Of a stretch of DNA of 64,000 nt, positions 45,359 through 57,800 are shown one piece after another. This DNA comes from Durusdinium trenchii (lineage: Eukaryota > Sar > Dinophyceae > Suessiales > Symbiodiniaceae): positions 193,253-257,252 of the forward strand of contig CAXAMN010021740.1 in NCBI GenBank assembly GCA_963970005.1, written 5' to 3'. The position numbers and the translations under genes are program-made. Position 1 is the first letter of the stretch; each line of letters starts with the position of its first letter. The notes beneath the pieces are model-generated. The model was not told the origin of the DNA. It searched no databases and worked only from the letters and a program-made list of their open reading frames with translations.

Positions 45359-45519
45359 CTTAGGGAACATCATATATAACCTGTTGCCTTGCAAGATTGA
45401 AACTGTATGAGCTCTCATGCTCTCGGCCCTATTTCTTTCTTTCTGATGACGCGCCTTTGTCCGAATACTTGATCTGACTCAAACGGCGTCGGCGCTGTAT
45501 AAATTTCAATATCACCTTT

Positions 45520-45868
45520 TGTGGACTTTTGTGGTCTTAATTTGGCTGTTTGTGACACTCTCTTTTATTCCCTGTTGCTTGCGCGCTTTTCCCACTTTCC
45601 GGCTTGCTTTCTTTTGCGTATCTTTTTGTTTCTTCTGTGTGTCTTTTTTTGTGTATTTCTTTCTTCTCTGTGGCTTCTGTTGCTTTGCTTTTTCTTCTCT
45701 TTTCTGCTTGGGCTTCTCCCTGCTTTCTGGTTGCTTGCATGCTTCTTTTGCTTTTCCTTTCTACTGTGTGTTTGCAGTTGCTTCTTTGCTCTCTTTTGCT
45801 ACCCCGTCGTCCAAAATGTTTCTGCTTGGCTTGTCTTTTCCTTTTTCTTCTGACCTTTCTTCTGTGTA
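45520..45868. other. 350-bp strand-asymmetric pyrimidine tract
   Basis: The plus strand is mostly T and C with CTTT, CTTG and TTTCTT words; the minus strand is therefore purine-rich. The minus frame at 45537-45740 gives a Lys/Glu-rich peptide (EKRRKSKATEATEKKEIH), which could be a charged exon. No splice ends stand out. Confidence 0.6.
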
Positions 45869-46660
45869 GCCGGCTTGCGTTGATCCCTTTGGGCGTGTGT
45901 ATCTTGGTAGGCTATGTGGTCTTCAATGGTCCCGTGGAGGTTCCTTCAACACAAGTCCGCTACACACTATATAGTGTATCTCTCCACGCTCTTAAGCGGT
46001 CTGTGACGTCCCTTAAAAACGGGGAGCCTGGGAGACCGTAATTTTCATTACTTTTTCTACACTCTCAAGCACATTATATAAAGCAGCAGGTGGGGGTTGG
46101 GATAATGGAATGATTGGTCGATGGCTGCAAAGTCATAGCTTGCATCTGTGCACAACCGGGACTTTTCCGAGCGTGCCTAGCTTACCCGCATTTCTCTGTG
46201 ATCTGAGGATTGCCATGGCTTACAGGTCTGATATGTTGCGAGTTGTGTGTGGGCGGTTTGGGGGTGACCACCGAGTGTGTGGCCGACCACGGGGACAACA
46301 AAAAAGAAAAAAGACGGCTTCGTCTATGCCGACGCTATTTATATAGCCATTAGCCATCATATCTCCTCGGATATAGCCATCATCTAAATCTATATAGCCT
46401 TTTCTGGGGGATCCTGCGGTGCACAAGCGACGCCCCAACCCTAAGCAAATGGGTGCACCAAAATGCATGGGCACGGCAAAACATAGCAAAAGCATCAAAG
46501 ATTCCAGCTTCCAACTTCGGACTGACAGGGAACCAGAATGCACCGGATTTGTCTTTTTCAAATATTGTTGTCTCGAACAAAGCACCAATGCTATTTAGGG
46601 CCTCGAATATTGAATCACGGACGCTTGGCAGGCTTGTCCGAGCCTCATGTCGCCTCTCAC

Positions 46661-49600
46661 TTCGTCCAGGTCGAATTGGTACCTGACGTGGATCCACATG
46701 GATTTCGGGCCACGGTGCTCCACAGCTCCGGTGCCGAGGCCGAACTGATCTAACATGCGCAGCGCCGGGCGGCCGGGCAGATCTCTGCCCGTAGTAGCGG
46801 CAGAACCAGGTCTCCACGCGGATTGAAGACGAAGGGCCCATAGAGCCAAGACACAATGGTGATCCTGCGAAGTCAGGGTCGTCATGGTCAGGAGGGGAAG
46901 ACACTCCCTGTGTCTCAGGGCACAGCTGTGCCTCGAAGCCGAAGACGACTCCCTGGTCCCCCCCAAAACTCACGTATAATCCTTGACTCACTAACATGGA
47001 ACTGGATGGCATGGACCCTTGCAAGACCACTTTCCTCTCAAAAACAGGGGGTGAACTCAAGCTCCGCTTCCATGGTGATCCATGCGATGTGTCCGTCAGC
47101 GTGTGCCAGCTGCGGGTCGGCCCACACCCTGAAGCTGCAAGCTGCTCGCGACCCACGGGTCGGTCCCGATGGCCAACCACGTGAAGCCCAGGCTGCTGCT
47201 ATTCCCCGAGTCCGAGACGCCGCCCAAGAGGAGCCTGGGGGCTCTGATCGGGATCCGATGATGACCACACAAGTACACCAGGTGTGTTGGGAGTTCCACC
47301 GGTGTTTGCACCCCCAAGGGGTGCAAAAAGTGGGGGGCTACCCCTTCTACAACGTTCAAATAGCTGTCTGCAGTGGTATTGTTTCTGGATGGGGATGGGT
47401 TTGAGTTGTCAACCGTACCACCAGAGATGACTTGGCAGGAGCCAAGACTGATTTGTCAAGTGCGTGACCTCTGTCGTCAATGAACCGCACCGTGGACCCT
47501 CCGATTTGGATGACATTATCTTCCAAGACGAGCACAAGCTACTTCGTTTTAGCACTGACTATCATGTGCTCCAACAGTCCGTGGCCAATGGCTACTAGGC
47601 TTGGCTAACTGACGTGAACCCAAAAAGCAAACACGTCTGAAACTCTGGGCATGGCTACCCAAATTAGTAAGAAATAATGTAGCTTCACAACATAGTATTG
47701 GTTCAACAGAATTATGCAAGCTAAGGTATATTTATACATATTGAAATATACAGTATTGAAATCGATCATCAAATAGCACGACTGGACCTTTCACGCAAAT
47801 GGTGAGACATGGCGCCTTTAATCCCGGAGGCACGACATGCCCCCCACAGGCCACCAGACACAGCGATGCAGCTCCAGAGAAGGCGCATGCCGTCGTAGTA
47901 GGCATACCTCAGTCTGGAAATCGTGGTGAACAATAGTGGCGCACCAATGTGGGGTCAAAAAGAATTATGCAAGTGGTGTACCAGTACTTTCTGTCATTAC
48001 TTGAATTTGTATGTATATATAATATATAATATATACATATGAGATGTAGTAAATGTAGTTATATAGTAGCGTCAATGACATTGGTTTCTAAACAAAGTGG
48101 AATCTCGAGACCACCACTGTGCCACCACTGTTGATCGTTTCACCTAAACGAATCATATTGCTGGCGGACATCGTTGCAGCAGCTTTCGAGAACACCATCC
48201 ATTTGCTTGGATCGCTTCGAATGTACATCAAGTTATCTTGATCATTTCTCGCATATCCCACATCGGCGCCTCATTACTCAGCCCCACCGTGCTGTCATTC
48301 ATCTGCATCGATCAAAAAAAAAGTGACATACAGAAATGGGACCTAAGACCTGGGTGGTTAGTAAAGACCTTTCTCAAAAATGGTGATAATCTTTTGTCGA
48401 CTGTTACAGGTAATGGGACACACCCAACCTAAAACCATCAAAATCAGGATCTAGTTCTGGAGATGCGGATCCCCCTAGCGCTCTTGGAGCCCAGCGAGGC
48501 ATAGTCCAGGTACAAACCGCCCACCTGTGCAAGAAAATTGCTGTGACTGTGCTCGTGCATGATCGGTGGGAATATACACAAATTGAATATGTCATTGACA
48601 ATACCAGTAGATAGCAAATCCACTGACGAATCTATCTAAAGTACAGGCCAGCTAGTCAAGTGCCGCAGTGCAGGTTTCCTTGTTCAGAAAGCTACGGTTC
48701 ATTTGGAGTTGGGAGCTTCGAATTCCATAAACAATATTATATAATATGTGTCTTTAATATGGTTATATAAAAATGTGTGTCTTTAATGTGTGTCTATAAA
48801 TAAATAAGATGTATATAATCATATAATCAATATATGAATGCAGTATGTGTTTCTCTTTGGGGGTTCCAACATGGTCCGGTGCCGGTCTCTGGCGCCTTTT
48901 GCAACTTGCTGGTACCTTTCTCCTGCGAGACCGTCTCGCAAGCGAGACTCTCGAGGTGAGTGGTGAAAGACTCAAAGAGCCTGCACCTGGTCAGTTTCTC
49001 CATTAAAACTATGGTTATTCAAGAAAAGCTTCGAAGTATTAAATCCTGATTTCTAGCAAGAGGCGTATCTAATGACTGGACATGTCTACAGAAAAGTATA
49101 ACAAAGCGGCATCTACAGATGTATTGAGAAGAAGAGCTCTTAAAAACCTACGATTAAATAGAGAATTCTAGAGAGGAGAGTCAAAAAGTATGGATTCCAT
49201 GATTTCACCCCTTGAAGCTGCATGGCACAAACACAAACTTCCACATACTGATCCTATGGCTTGTGTACTTGTCAAACGGAGCTTGCCTAACTATTGTCCC
49301 TGCGAGTCACCGGATCACGCCCAATTGAATTACTATCATATATGTCACATCACGTCATGTCCAACCCCATGGTTGCAAATACCTGTCCTACGTCTTCCGT
49401 CTTCCCGAAGGTCTGCCGCAACGCAAACCCCCAGGACGCCCCAAGCCCTCTCACTCTCTCCGGTCCGTCTCACCAATGAAGGGCCGTCGGTAGGTGGGCA
49501 ACCCGCGCCCGGTGGCCACGTACTTCGCCCCGCCGTAGCGGAGCTCGTTCACCACCTGAGAGCGAGGGTCAGGGGCGAAGATCAGGTCGGGAGAGGTCAG

Positions 49601-51816
49601 GCCTAAGCTATGAGGTTCAGGACTGTTCAGTGTTCTTTAGATCTGCTTATTAGAACCTACATTTGGAGCTTTGATACCCCATGAAGACCTGCTTGGGCTG
49701 CAAATTGTCTTATTCTTTAATGAAGGAACCTGTATATAGAATGGTACACGAACAAAATGCAGTCACCATAAATATCCTAAAGCCAATCTGTTTACAAAAT
49801 GATGATATCTTAGAGTCATATGTTTCTGCAAGCTTTCTTCAACATGATTGTCTTTTTGTAAATGACCGGTACAAGTCCCCTCAACATGCCACAGACAGCG
49901 GGCGGACATGGTTTTGGTTTTCTGGATTGCTTTCCCAGGGTGCCTCTATAAAATGCTTTTTGTTGGCCCCAGGGCTGGCACTGCCAAGAGTTTTAAGCAA
50001 AAACGCATTTTGTAGAGGCTTTCCTTGTTGATCAGGGTTTGGGGGGGGGTGTTGGTTTGACTGCTGGGCTTGTTAGGGGGGTGGTGTTGGTTGGCTTTCT
50101 GGGTTGTTTTCCAAAGGGACGGAGCAGACAGACAGACGGACGGACGGACAGACGGACGGACGGACGGACGGACAAAAAGACAGACAGACAAACAGACACA
50201 AATGCTTGCTGCTGGATCTATGGCTGAAACTGGCAAACAGCTAAGCTAACGAGCATATTTTAGAGGTGTTCCTTTTAATTGTTGACAATCTCCAGCATAA
50301 GGCCACTCTGTTTGCAAAATGATGGTCTCGGGTTTTCATCTTAGCTAAATGAAATGGTCCATATCACCAAGCACAAACATCATGTTGTTTTCTAATATGA
50401 TCATCCAGCCCCAAAAATGTTTGAGCATACCCACTGTTTGGTTTATCGAATTGGGCTTGGAAACTGCACTGTATAAAGTGCAAGGATCATGATTATAGTG
50501 GTATATTCAACGAGTATGAGCTTTGGATATTGAAATGAACACACCGAAGCTAAACTCCAAGTGTGCTTTTGCTGGAAAGTTCTACTTGTTGCATATTAAA
50601 ACAACCGCAGGGATGACAATTTACTTGTCGTGGGCCAAATAAATAACGATGGGGAGTCTTCTCGGTTGTTTCGGTGTCTGAGAAGATCTGTTTGGTGTTT
50701 CCACGGGCGGCCTCAAAAGAATTCAAGCTTCGGAGATATGGTTCTTCGGTTCTCACTCGACCAAACCAAAAATGAAGAAGTCCTAAAGCGGTTGAAGAGT
50801 CTTGCTGTTTTTCATGGCCAGGGCTTTCGTACCACCTGGAGCGCATGGAGTGCAGTTCAGGCTGCTGACATAGCTCGGTTGGATGGTCACGTGGTTCGAG
50901 TTCTCTCTCTCTCTCTCTCTCGACTTGCACCCTTTGCTCAGGTGGTTAGAGTTGGAGCGGCTAAAACACAGATCTGTAGTAGGTTGGAGGCCATTGCTAT
51001 TAGAGTGGAGGCCATCGTTTCTAGGTTGGAGGCCATTGCTATTAGTGACTAGTGCAATTGATCAGTCCAAGGGCTTGACATAGTATCCGATGATCTTGGC
51101 TTGGAAGACAAACATGAGGAAAGACAAGGTAAGGTACCTGGAGCGAAGCATCCGTTGAAACAGAAAGAAAGTCAAACATTCAGCTGCAAAAAGGATCAAA
51201 CATGAATGCAAACAGCTTTGTCCAAGCTAAGTGAAACACATGGGAAGGATTGTGAAGGTGCTTGCTGAGAGAGAGAGAGAGAGCGAGAGAGAGAGAGAGA
51301 GACACACACACACACTCACAGTGTGCTTACTGGTTTCCTCCAAAAGTCCATGTCCATGCTCAAGTCTACTATGCCAAACTGTGGCCGCCACATATGACCC
51401 AGTGTTGGGCCCAACAGGATGCAACATGCAACAACTAGGTTGTTGGACCTGAGCAACCTAAAAGAAAACCCACTGAGGTGCATTTTGAGGTCGTCCTTGT
51501 CCTCATCTTCGTCCCAAGAATTCCGCGCACTGCTTGCCCAATCTGAAGACTGCCTCCTTGAAGCTCCTCACAAAAGTCAGCCTTCCGAAGCTAACTCAAT
51601 GGCATTGCCCCACCAAGGACCGAAAACACAACAAAGGGCATTTGCCCCCAAAGGGCAAGCCCGCCGAGGTCGTTCCCTTTCGCAGGTTCGTTCCCTTTCT
51701 TGCTGGTCGTTCGGGAAGACTCTTGCGAACGAATTTAAGTGGTTTCGGTGCGTCCTTTCCATCCAAATCTCTGCGAAGAGCGGCATGGAGGTCGCGATGA
51801 GGAAGAGGAAGATAAC
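46661..51816 (-). CDS. GT48 exons 12-17: C-terminal transmembrane region
   Basis: Exon 51816-51755 encodes a hydrophobic helix ending MPLFAEIWME. Exon 49555-49472 carries YGGAKYVATGRGLP, the usual (Y/H)GGAKYxATGRG signature. Exon 48524-48496 plus exon 47907-47841 give GLYLDYAS then YAYYDGMRLL. Exon 46864-46818 plus exon 46749-46661 give SWLYGPFVFNPHQF across the junction, and the split His codon restores the family FNPHQF motif. Phase mismatches show at least one unseen exon after 51755 and one after 47841. Downstream, an open frame at 46380-46627 reads well (LLRVGASLVHR) but is shifted relative to exon 17 with no room for a normal intron, so it is left out. Confidence 0.85.
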
Positions 51817-54800
51817 CTCAACTGATGTCGACTTAGGAGGCCATCGCTATTAGGTTGGAAGCCATGGCTACCAGGTTGGAGGCCATCGCTACCAGGTTGG
51901 AGGCCATCACTACTAGGTTGGAGGCCATCGCTACTAGGTTGGAGGCCATCACTACTAGGGTGGAGGCCATCGCTACCAGGTTGGAGGCCATCGCTACTAG
52001 GTTGGAGGCCATCGCTACTAGGTTNNNNNNNNNNCCATCGCTACTAGGTTGGAGGCCATCACTACTAGGTTGGAGGCCATCACTACTAGGTTGGAGGCCA
52101 TCGCTATTAGGGTGACCGGGACTTGATTCGTGGCCTGTGGAGGTCCCCAGGTGAATGGAGGTTCTCGTCTCCGGTCCTCGATGGGTTCGGTTGGTAAATG
52201 CAAAACGCTCTTCAAACGATGAGCTGAATCACCCGGAATCGTTCCATCGTTCTGCTCAGGCTTTGGCCCAGGAGTACCAAATGGACAGAAGTCTAGCCAT
52301 GGCCTGCCCATGGAAGCAGATCTGCAAGAATCAAAAGGTGTACCCTGGGCCTGCGCCCTGCGGCCCCGATCCGATCAAGACACATACAGCATCATACAGC
52401 AAAGAGACAAAGGGATATGTCTTTGGCCAAGGGCTCTGCGCAGTTCCAATCCTGCAAATCATGTCCTATGCTGAAAGAAACTACTTCATCCTTAGATTTG
52501 AGGACGCGCAAAGCTCATCAAAACTTCACACCGCCCCCCTACCTACAAACATATTTCATCAATCCTTCATCTTGACAGCTTTGTTTCCTGTGGTGAGGGG
52601 CCTCTGCTGCCGGAATTGAGGAACCTTAGTTGCTCTTCAGTTGAATCTTTTGAGAGCTTCAATCCCACATAAGCTAACATCGTCATCAACATCTGCTGAT
52701 GTTTCAAGAGAGAACTTCAGTCAGTGCAAGCCCGGAGACCAATGTCGGAGGGATGCTGTACGTATGCTGTACGTTAGGAGCATGCTTTTATATAGCCTAG
52801 AGATGCCTAGAGGGATTGTTCGGGGGTGGAATATGTCTTGCCTAAACTGAGTGGTCTTGGCTTTAGATTGGCTTTGGTTTAGTTGTTCATTTGTTGTGTG
52901 GTTCCCTTGGTCTGAAAAAGCTGGAGGGGGCGCAGCAGTACTGCGCAGCAGTACTGCAGCACCTCCCCCAAGAGCTGCGCTGAACATGTTCAACAGGCGC
53001 TAGCAAAAGGTGTTTTTTTCCGTTTGCAAGGAGGAGTCACCTCCTAATATGGCTTGGGCTTGGATTTGCATATGTGTGTTTCTTTGTGTGTGTGGGCAAA
53101 CAAACGCCAGATTTCGCAGACGCAAGCCCCAAAAGCAAAAAGACACATGAGCTACCAAAGTCAAAAATCACAGAAGCCACATGAAGCCACCAAAAAAAAA
53201 ACGGGGCCAATGGCAATTTGAGGGGATTGATGGGATTGGAGTCGGAGGTTGAGAAATTCCGTCGTCAAAGCCTCCATCATCCAAGAGAGAGTCGCCCACC
53301 TGTTCTCACCTTAGGTTCTTTTCCCCACACACTTCCACTAGTCCCAGTTGGGATAATGATATTTAAATCTACCTTGATGATCCTCCATGTTGTCATTCAT
53401 GGCTGCTGGATTTGTGACCTGTCACCGAGTTCGTCATAGTTCATCAATGCCCATGTCTAGCGCCAGCTCTCTGCCAGCGATTCCAGTGATCAATGCCGTC
53501 GAACGCCAGGGCACAATAGTTCTCAAAGGATCGAAAGCTGTCTTCGCCTTGGAGGACTGTGCGAAAGCTGCAACGTGCAACTGGAGATGCGAGGAGATTC
53601 AGTGGGTCCAAACCTGTCCAAAATAGCTTGCCAATGGAATCAGTGGACAGACCAAAACGGCCGCAGGTGTCTTGATCCAGTCCCAAAAATACAATATAAA
53701 TCTGGTTCATCGTTCATCCAACTTGGTCTCCAGCAGTCAGCTGCCAATACCACCTAAGCATTCAAGCAAGCCAGAGGTCGACTTGGTCAAGCGTCTCAAA
53801 GTTTTCAGTGTCTCTCCACTGAACCTGCGCTAACCCACGCTCCAAGGCCAGCGCGGCCCAAGCAAACACCTCAGGCCGCAGCTGCTGCAGTGGAGTCAGT
53901 GGGGAAACATACACACAAAATGTCACCTCGATTGCAAAAGTGGTGGGATGTGTTCCGTTTGGGCGCCCCAAAGAACGAGAACATCCAAAGCCCTGAATTG
54001 CAGAGCTTGAGTTGCTCTCACTGAGGAGATCATTACCCATCTCATGGCATTGTGACTCCCATTTAGCACCAGCCCATTAGTTGTCCGCGTAAATGTGAAC
54101 ACATGATTAAGTAGCCCCCCAATCAATTTGGCCCAACTTCTTTGCCCAATTTTCCTGCAACGCTAACCGCCCATGAAGATAAGATATTTTCAGGTGCTTG
54201 TTTGGAGCCGTCTGGTTTGGAGCCGTGTCCCCAAACGCACCGCGTTTGGAATGGCCAAACCACCACGCAGCGCGGTCCCATCGCGTCCCGGTGAGCTTGG
54301 GCAGCTCGGGCCCCTCACGAGGATCGGCATGGAGGCCGACACCAAGCCCTGCGTCACATAGAATCCCACATGGGCATAGTAGAAGGTGAGCGCCTCGGCG
54401 CGGCGCTGGCGCTTTTTCTGGGGGTCCGTTCTCGTCGTGTGGGCATTCTCCGAACCTCGGCATATATTAGGTGTTGTTCCGGGTGGCTGGTCGCCCACAG
54501 GGTCGAGATGTGTGACCGGGTTTCCGGGTTTCCCCCTCCGAACCTCGGTCCGGCTTCACCCGGATGAACGCCGACGGCGCCCGAAAAAAGGGGGGAGGCC
54601 GGGGAGGTCTTGCAAAGGTCTCCCGGTCGCCGGTCGCAGGAAACGTTAAAAAACACTTGAAACCATGGGTGTTGGTAGACTCGCAAGCATTTGAGGACTG
54701 ATTTTGTTTGAAACAATTGCTGTACTTGCAGTTTCATGCAGTTTCCTTCGATCTCCAGAATGGGTGCAGGCAAAACGCCGCACGAGGGATGGTAGTCCCT

Positions 54801-57800
54801 TCGAAGCATTGCAAAGAAACATGAAACGTCGACCTAACAGGCGCTTATGGATGCTTATGGTACCAGTACCTATAGCAATCGACTAGACTAGACCCTGCGG
54901 TGTTGTATAGGTCTTTGAGGAATCCCCAGCTTCCTCTCCACTCCCCCTCTTCAGGGGTGCCTCGGGCAGGTGCAGCAGCTGCCCCAAGCGGAACATCTGT
55001 CGCGTGAGGATCTGCTCTCCAGCGCCCGAGGAGAGCCTCGCGAACGCGAACGTGCGATTGGAACGCGCGGCGATCCGCAAGTTGGGCCATGGCGATCCCA
55101 AGTCTTCCCACCATTTCGATCATCTTCAATCCACTTCGTGAGGGCGTCGTTCGTGAGGGCGTCGTTTCTGTCCGAACCGAACCCAAACCGGTGGATGGAC
55201 GAACGCCGCCGATGGACGAACGCCGCGGGGCTTGGAGAAGAAGCCCAGCACCGTGTTGAAGCCCAAGTCGCGGCCCTCGCGCAGAGGGAGTATGAAGCGG
55301 ATGAAGGGCGACGGTGCAATGGAGAATGCAACGACGTCAGAGTGTTCACATTTTCAGAATCGTCACTTTGCAGCACCTTCTCATATTGTTTTCTCAACAT
55401 TATTTGCATGTATTTGCATGTTGACATTAGAGGATTCTAAACGCAAAGGAAGTTGAACGTCTGACAGTCTGAGGTGTCTACGTAGCCAGTTTAGCCGCTG
55501 CGTCCTTACAATATAATGAGAATCGTCACCACTCGCTGGCTGGCTCTGTTCCTCTGAGCAGCTCGTTGTTGTCATGACCAGATTCCCGCAGCTCGTCCCG
55601 TATGTATCATCTGAGGTGACGAGCTGCTTCAGTGCGACCCTCCATGTCTCAACCAGTTGGCCATGTCTGCGAATGAAAACGCATGGGTGACCGGGACCAT
55701 CCCTTCTCTGTTGAGTCAAGAGTCCAGATGATTCTTTTCCGGGGTAGTTGGCTGGAGATTTTGGTGGTTGTCATGCTCAACTCGTTGCCGATCAAAGCTT
55801 TGGCCTCTCTCTTTGGCCACGTAGGCTCGGCTCATTCCCACCTTGGCCACGTGGAAGTACTCGCAGTGCTTGATGCTCCGGCCCTGCCTCAGTGCTCTTC
55901 TCCGCAGCGCGTTGTCACCCCGAGAGCCAAGAGCAGGGAACCACCGAAGAGGCGTCTATTTCTCACCCTTCATCCCTTCGCAAAGGTTTAGAATTTTGAC
56001 CTCTGAGATGTCCTGTCAAATGATGTGCCCAATCTACCAGTACTGAGGGGAAAGCATTCTGACAACTTGATGTTGGGTCCAGGGCCATGCTTAAAGATCT
56101 TGAAGGCCAGTCTCAATTCTTCAATTTTTGCCTCTCGTCTTGCTAGCATTGTCCAAAGGGAATCTCATAGAATGGCTCTGACCTATTCTATCCTCGTACC
56201 CCTCCTAACAACCAACCTAGCATGTTCACTCTGACGCAAAGATCATGGTCAACATCCATTGACAAACCAGCTCCAAGGGACCCGGCCGTTCTCCACCCCG
56301 TTCTCCACCACCGTCTCCCACACCACCCCGCACCGTACACTGCTACGCCCGACCGGGTCCGGGCCCCGCGGCCCACGGAGGGTGAAGTCCATGCCGGCGA
56401 AGATGTCCTCCGACAGGTTGATGGTCTTCGTCGCCTCACCGCGGCCGCGCGGGCGACGGAAGGTGTGGGGCAGCCGACGGCCGACTGTAGAAGGACGGTG
56501 GTTGTTTCGGGGTCGGCCCCGTGGACTGAAGGTGTGTCAAAGAAGTAGTGACCATTGGACTGAAGCATTCCATGTATTCCAATGTATTCCATCATGTTTC
56601 ATGGACAAAACAGGCTCTTCTTAGATAGGAACATCATCCCTGCCTTGGACACGCCGCCCTGTTGCATCATGTACCTCATCCAAAGCGGCACATGTTCTGT
56701 GGATGCAATGAGATCAGTAGTTTTGTGCTACGTACTCTGTTCATTCATACCTTCGATAGATCCGTTAGACCCCCGTTAAACAAGAACAGAGAAGAACCAC
56801 CGGGGACCCTTTTGTGGCAACCCCCATCAGCCACCCACAACAACGAAACCACGACACACCAGCTCCAACATCCTGGACGTTCGGTCTCTAACGCTCTAGG
56901 AAACATACATAGAAACAGGATCAAAACATCTCCAAACATGTGGGCCTCCAAAACCACAATGCTTGGCAAAATGGCGTCGACTTGGCGTGAGATTTCGCCA
57001 GGCCTTTATACAATCATACGTGGGTCTTCATAGCGAATTATGCCTTAGTATACCGTTTTTCTGCATGTTCAAAAAAACAGCTGTTTAAAGCAAACGCCAA
57101 CGACTTTGTCTTAAAGTACCTTTTACACTGAAATGTGTTCTATGCTACGTCAAGGTGTTAAAAGGGCGACGTTCTCCAACCAAACGGCGACTTTTGCCGA
57201 CCGCTAATTTGGCAACCTCTTTAAAAACATGGAAACTGCATGTGTTTAAATGTGTTTTGAAATGAAACGCTGTTTTTGAGGGCAAGCGACTGAAATGTGC
57301 GTTGTTTCGCCAAACGGCAAAAAAATACACCCGTGGAAGGTCCAGGAATATAATGCATGTTCAAAGTAAGAAAACATTATGGCAGTCAGACTCTCAGTCG
57401 TACCATGATCAAGTTTTGCTGGCGTTTTGAGTTGATCAGAGCTCAAATAGTTCCTGTAAAATGAGGGCCATCCAGGAATCCAAAAAACCACAAACCACCA
57501 AATGAACCTGGGGTGGTCATTCCCTCCCTGAAAGCCCAGATACAGCAAATCTATCTCCATTCTAGATTACTTGTCCATCAATAGCGTTCAAATAAATCTG
57601 TATTGTCCATCCAGGTGGCTGCTTGTTCATGATGTCTGGGTGCCCATAGTGCATCCTGGCGCCCAACACCTTGGGCAGACGATTTGATGAGAAAACCTCT
57701 CCCCATGCAATGCAACTGGATGAGAGTAGAGAGTTGCAGTCTTTTAAGTAAGTCTAAACCAGAACATGGCGGGAAGGGAAGTTAGCGAGAGGACTCCCAT

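Noticed and set aside
46380-46627. Open frame continuing GT48 towards a TGA
   Set aside because: It is out of frame with exon 17 with only about 35 bp between them, and the opposite strand is equally open. It may be real, but it cannot be joined.
48870-48957. Plus-strand exon ending at a perfect GTGAGTGG donor
   Set aside because: Several frames are open, no acceptor was fixed, and it lies within a GT48 intron on the other strand.
51419-51853. 144-codon plus-strand ORF
   Set aside because: It overlaps the GT48 exon at 51755-51816 on the other strand, which has a clear family motif (MPLFAEIWME) and matching acceptor.
51836-52113. CRISPR-like array
   Set aside because: Units are contiguous without unique spacers; it is a minisatellite in a eukaryote.
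51855-52115. ORF of LEAIATR repeats as a coiled-coil protein
   Set aside because: Pure minisatellite inside a GT48 intron, with no flanking coding frame.
53387-53626. 79-codon plus-strand ORF with ATG
   Set aside because: The minus strand is equally open with similar codon use, and no splice or leader site decides.
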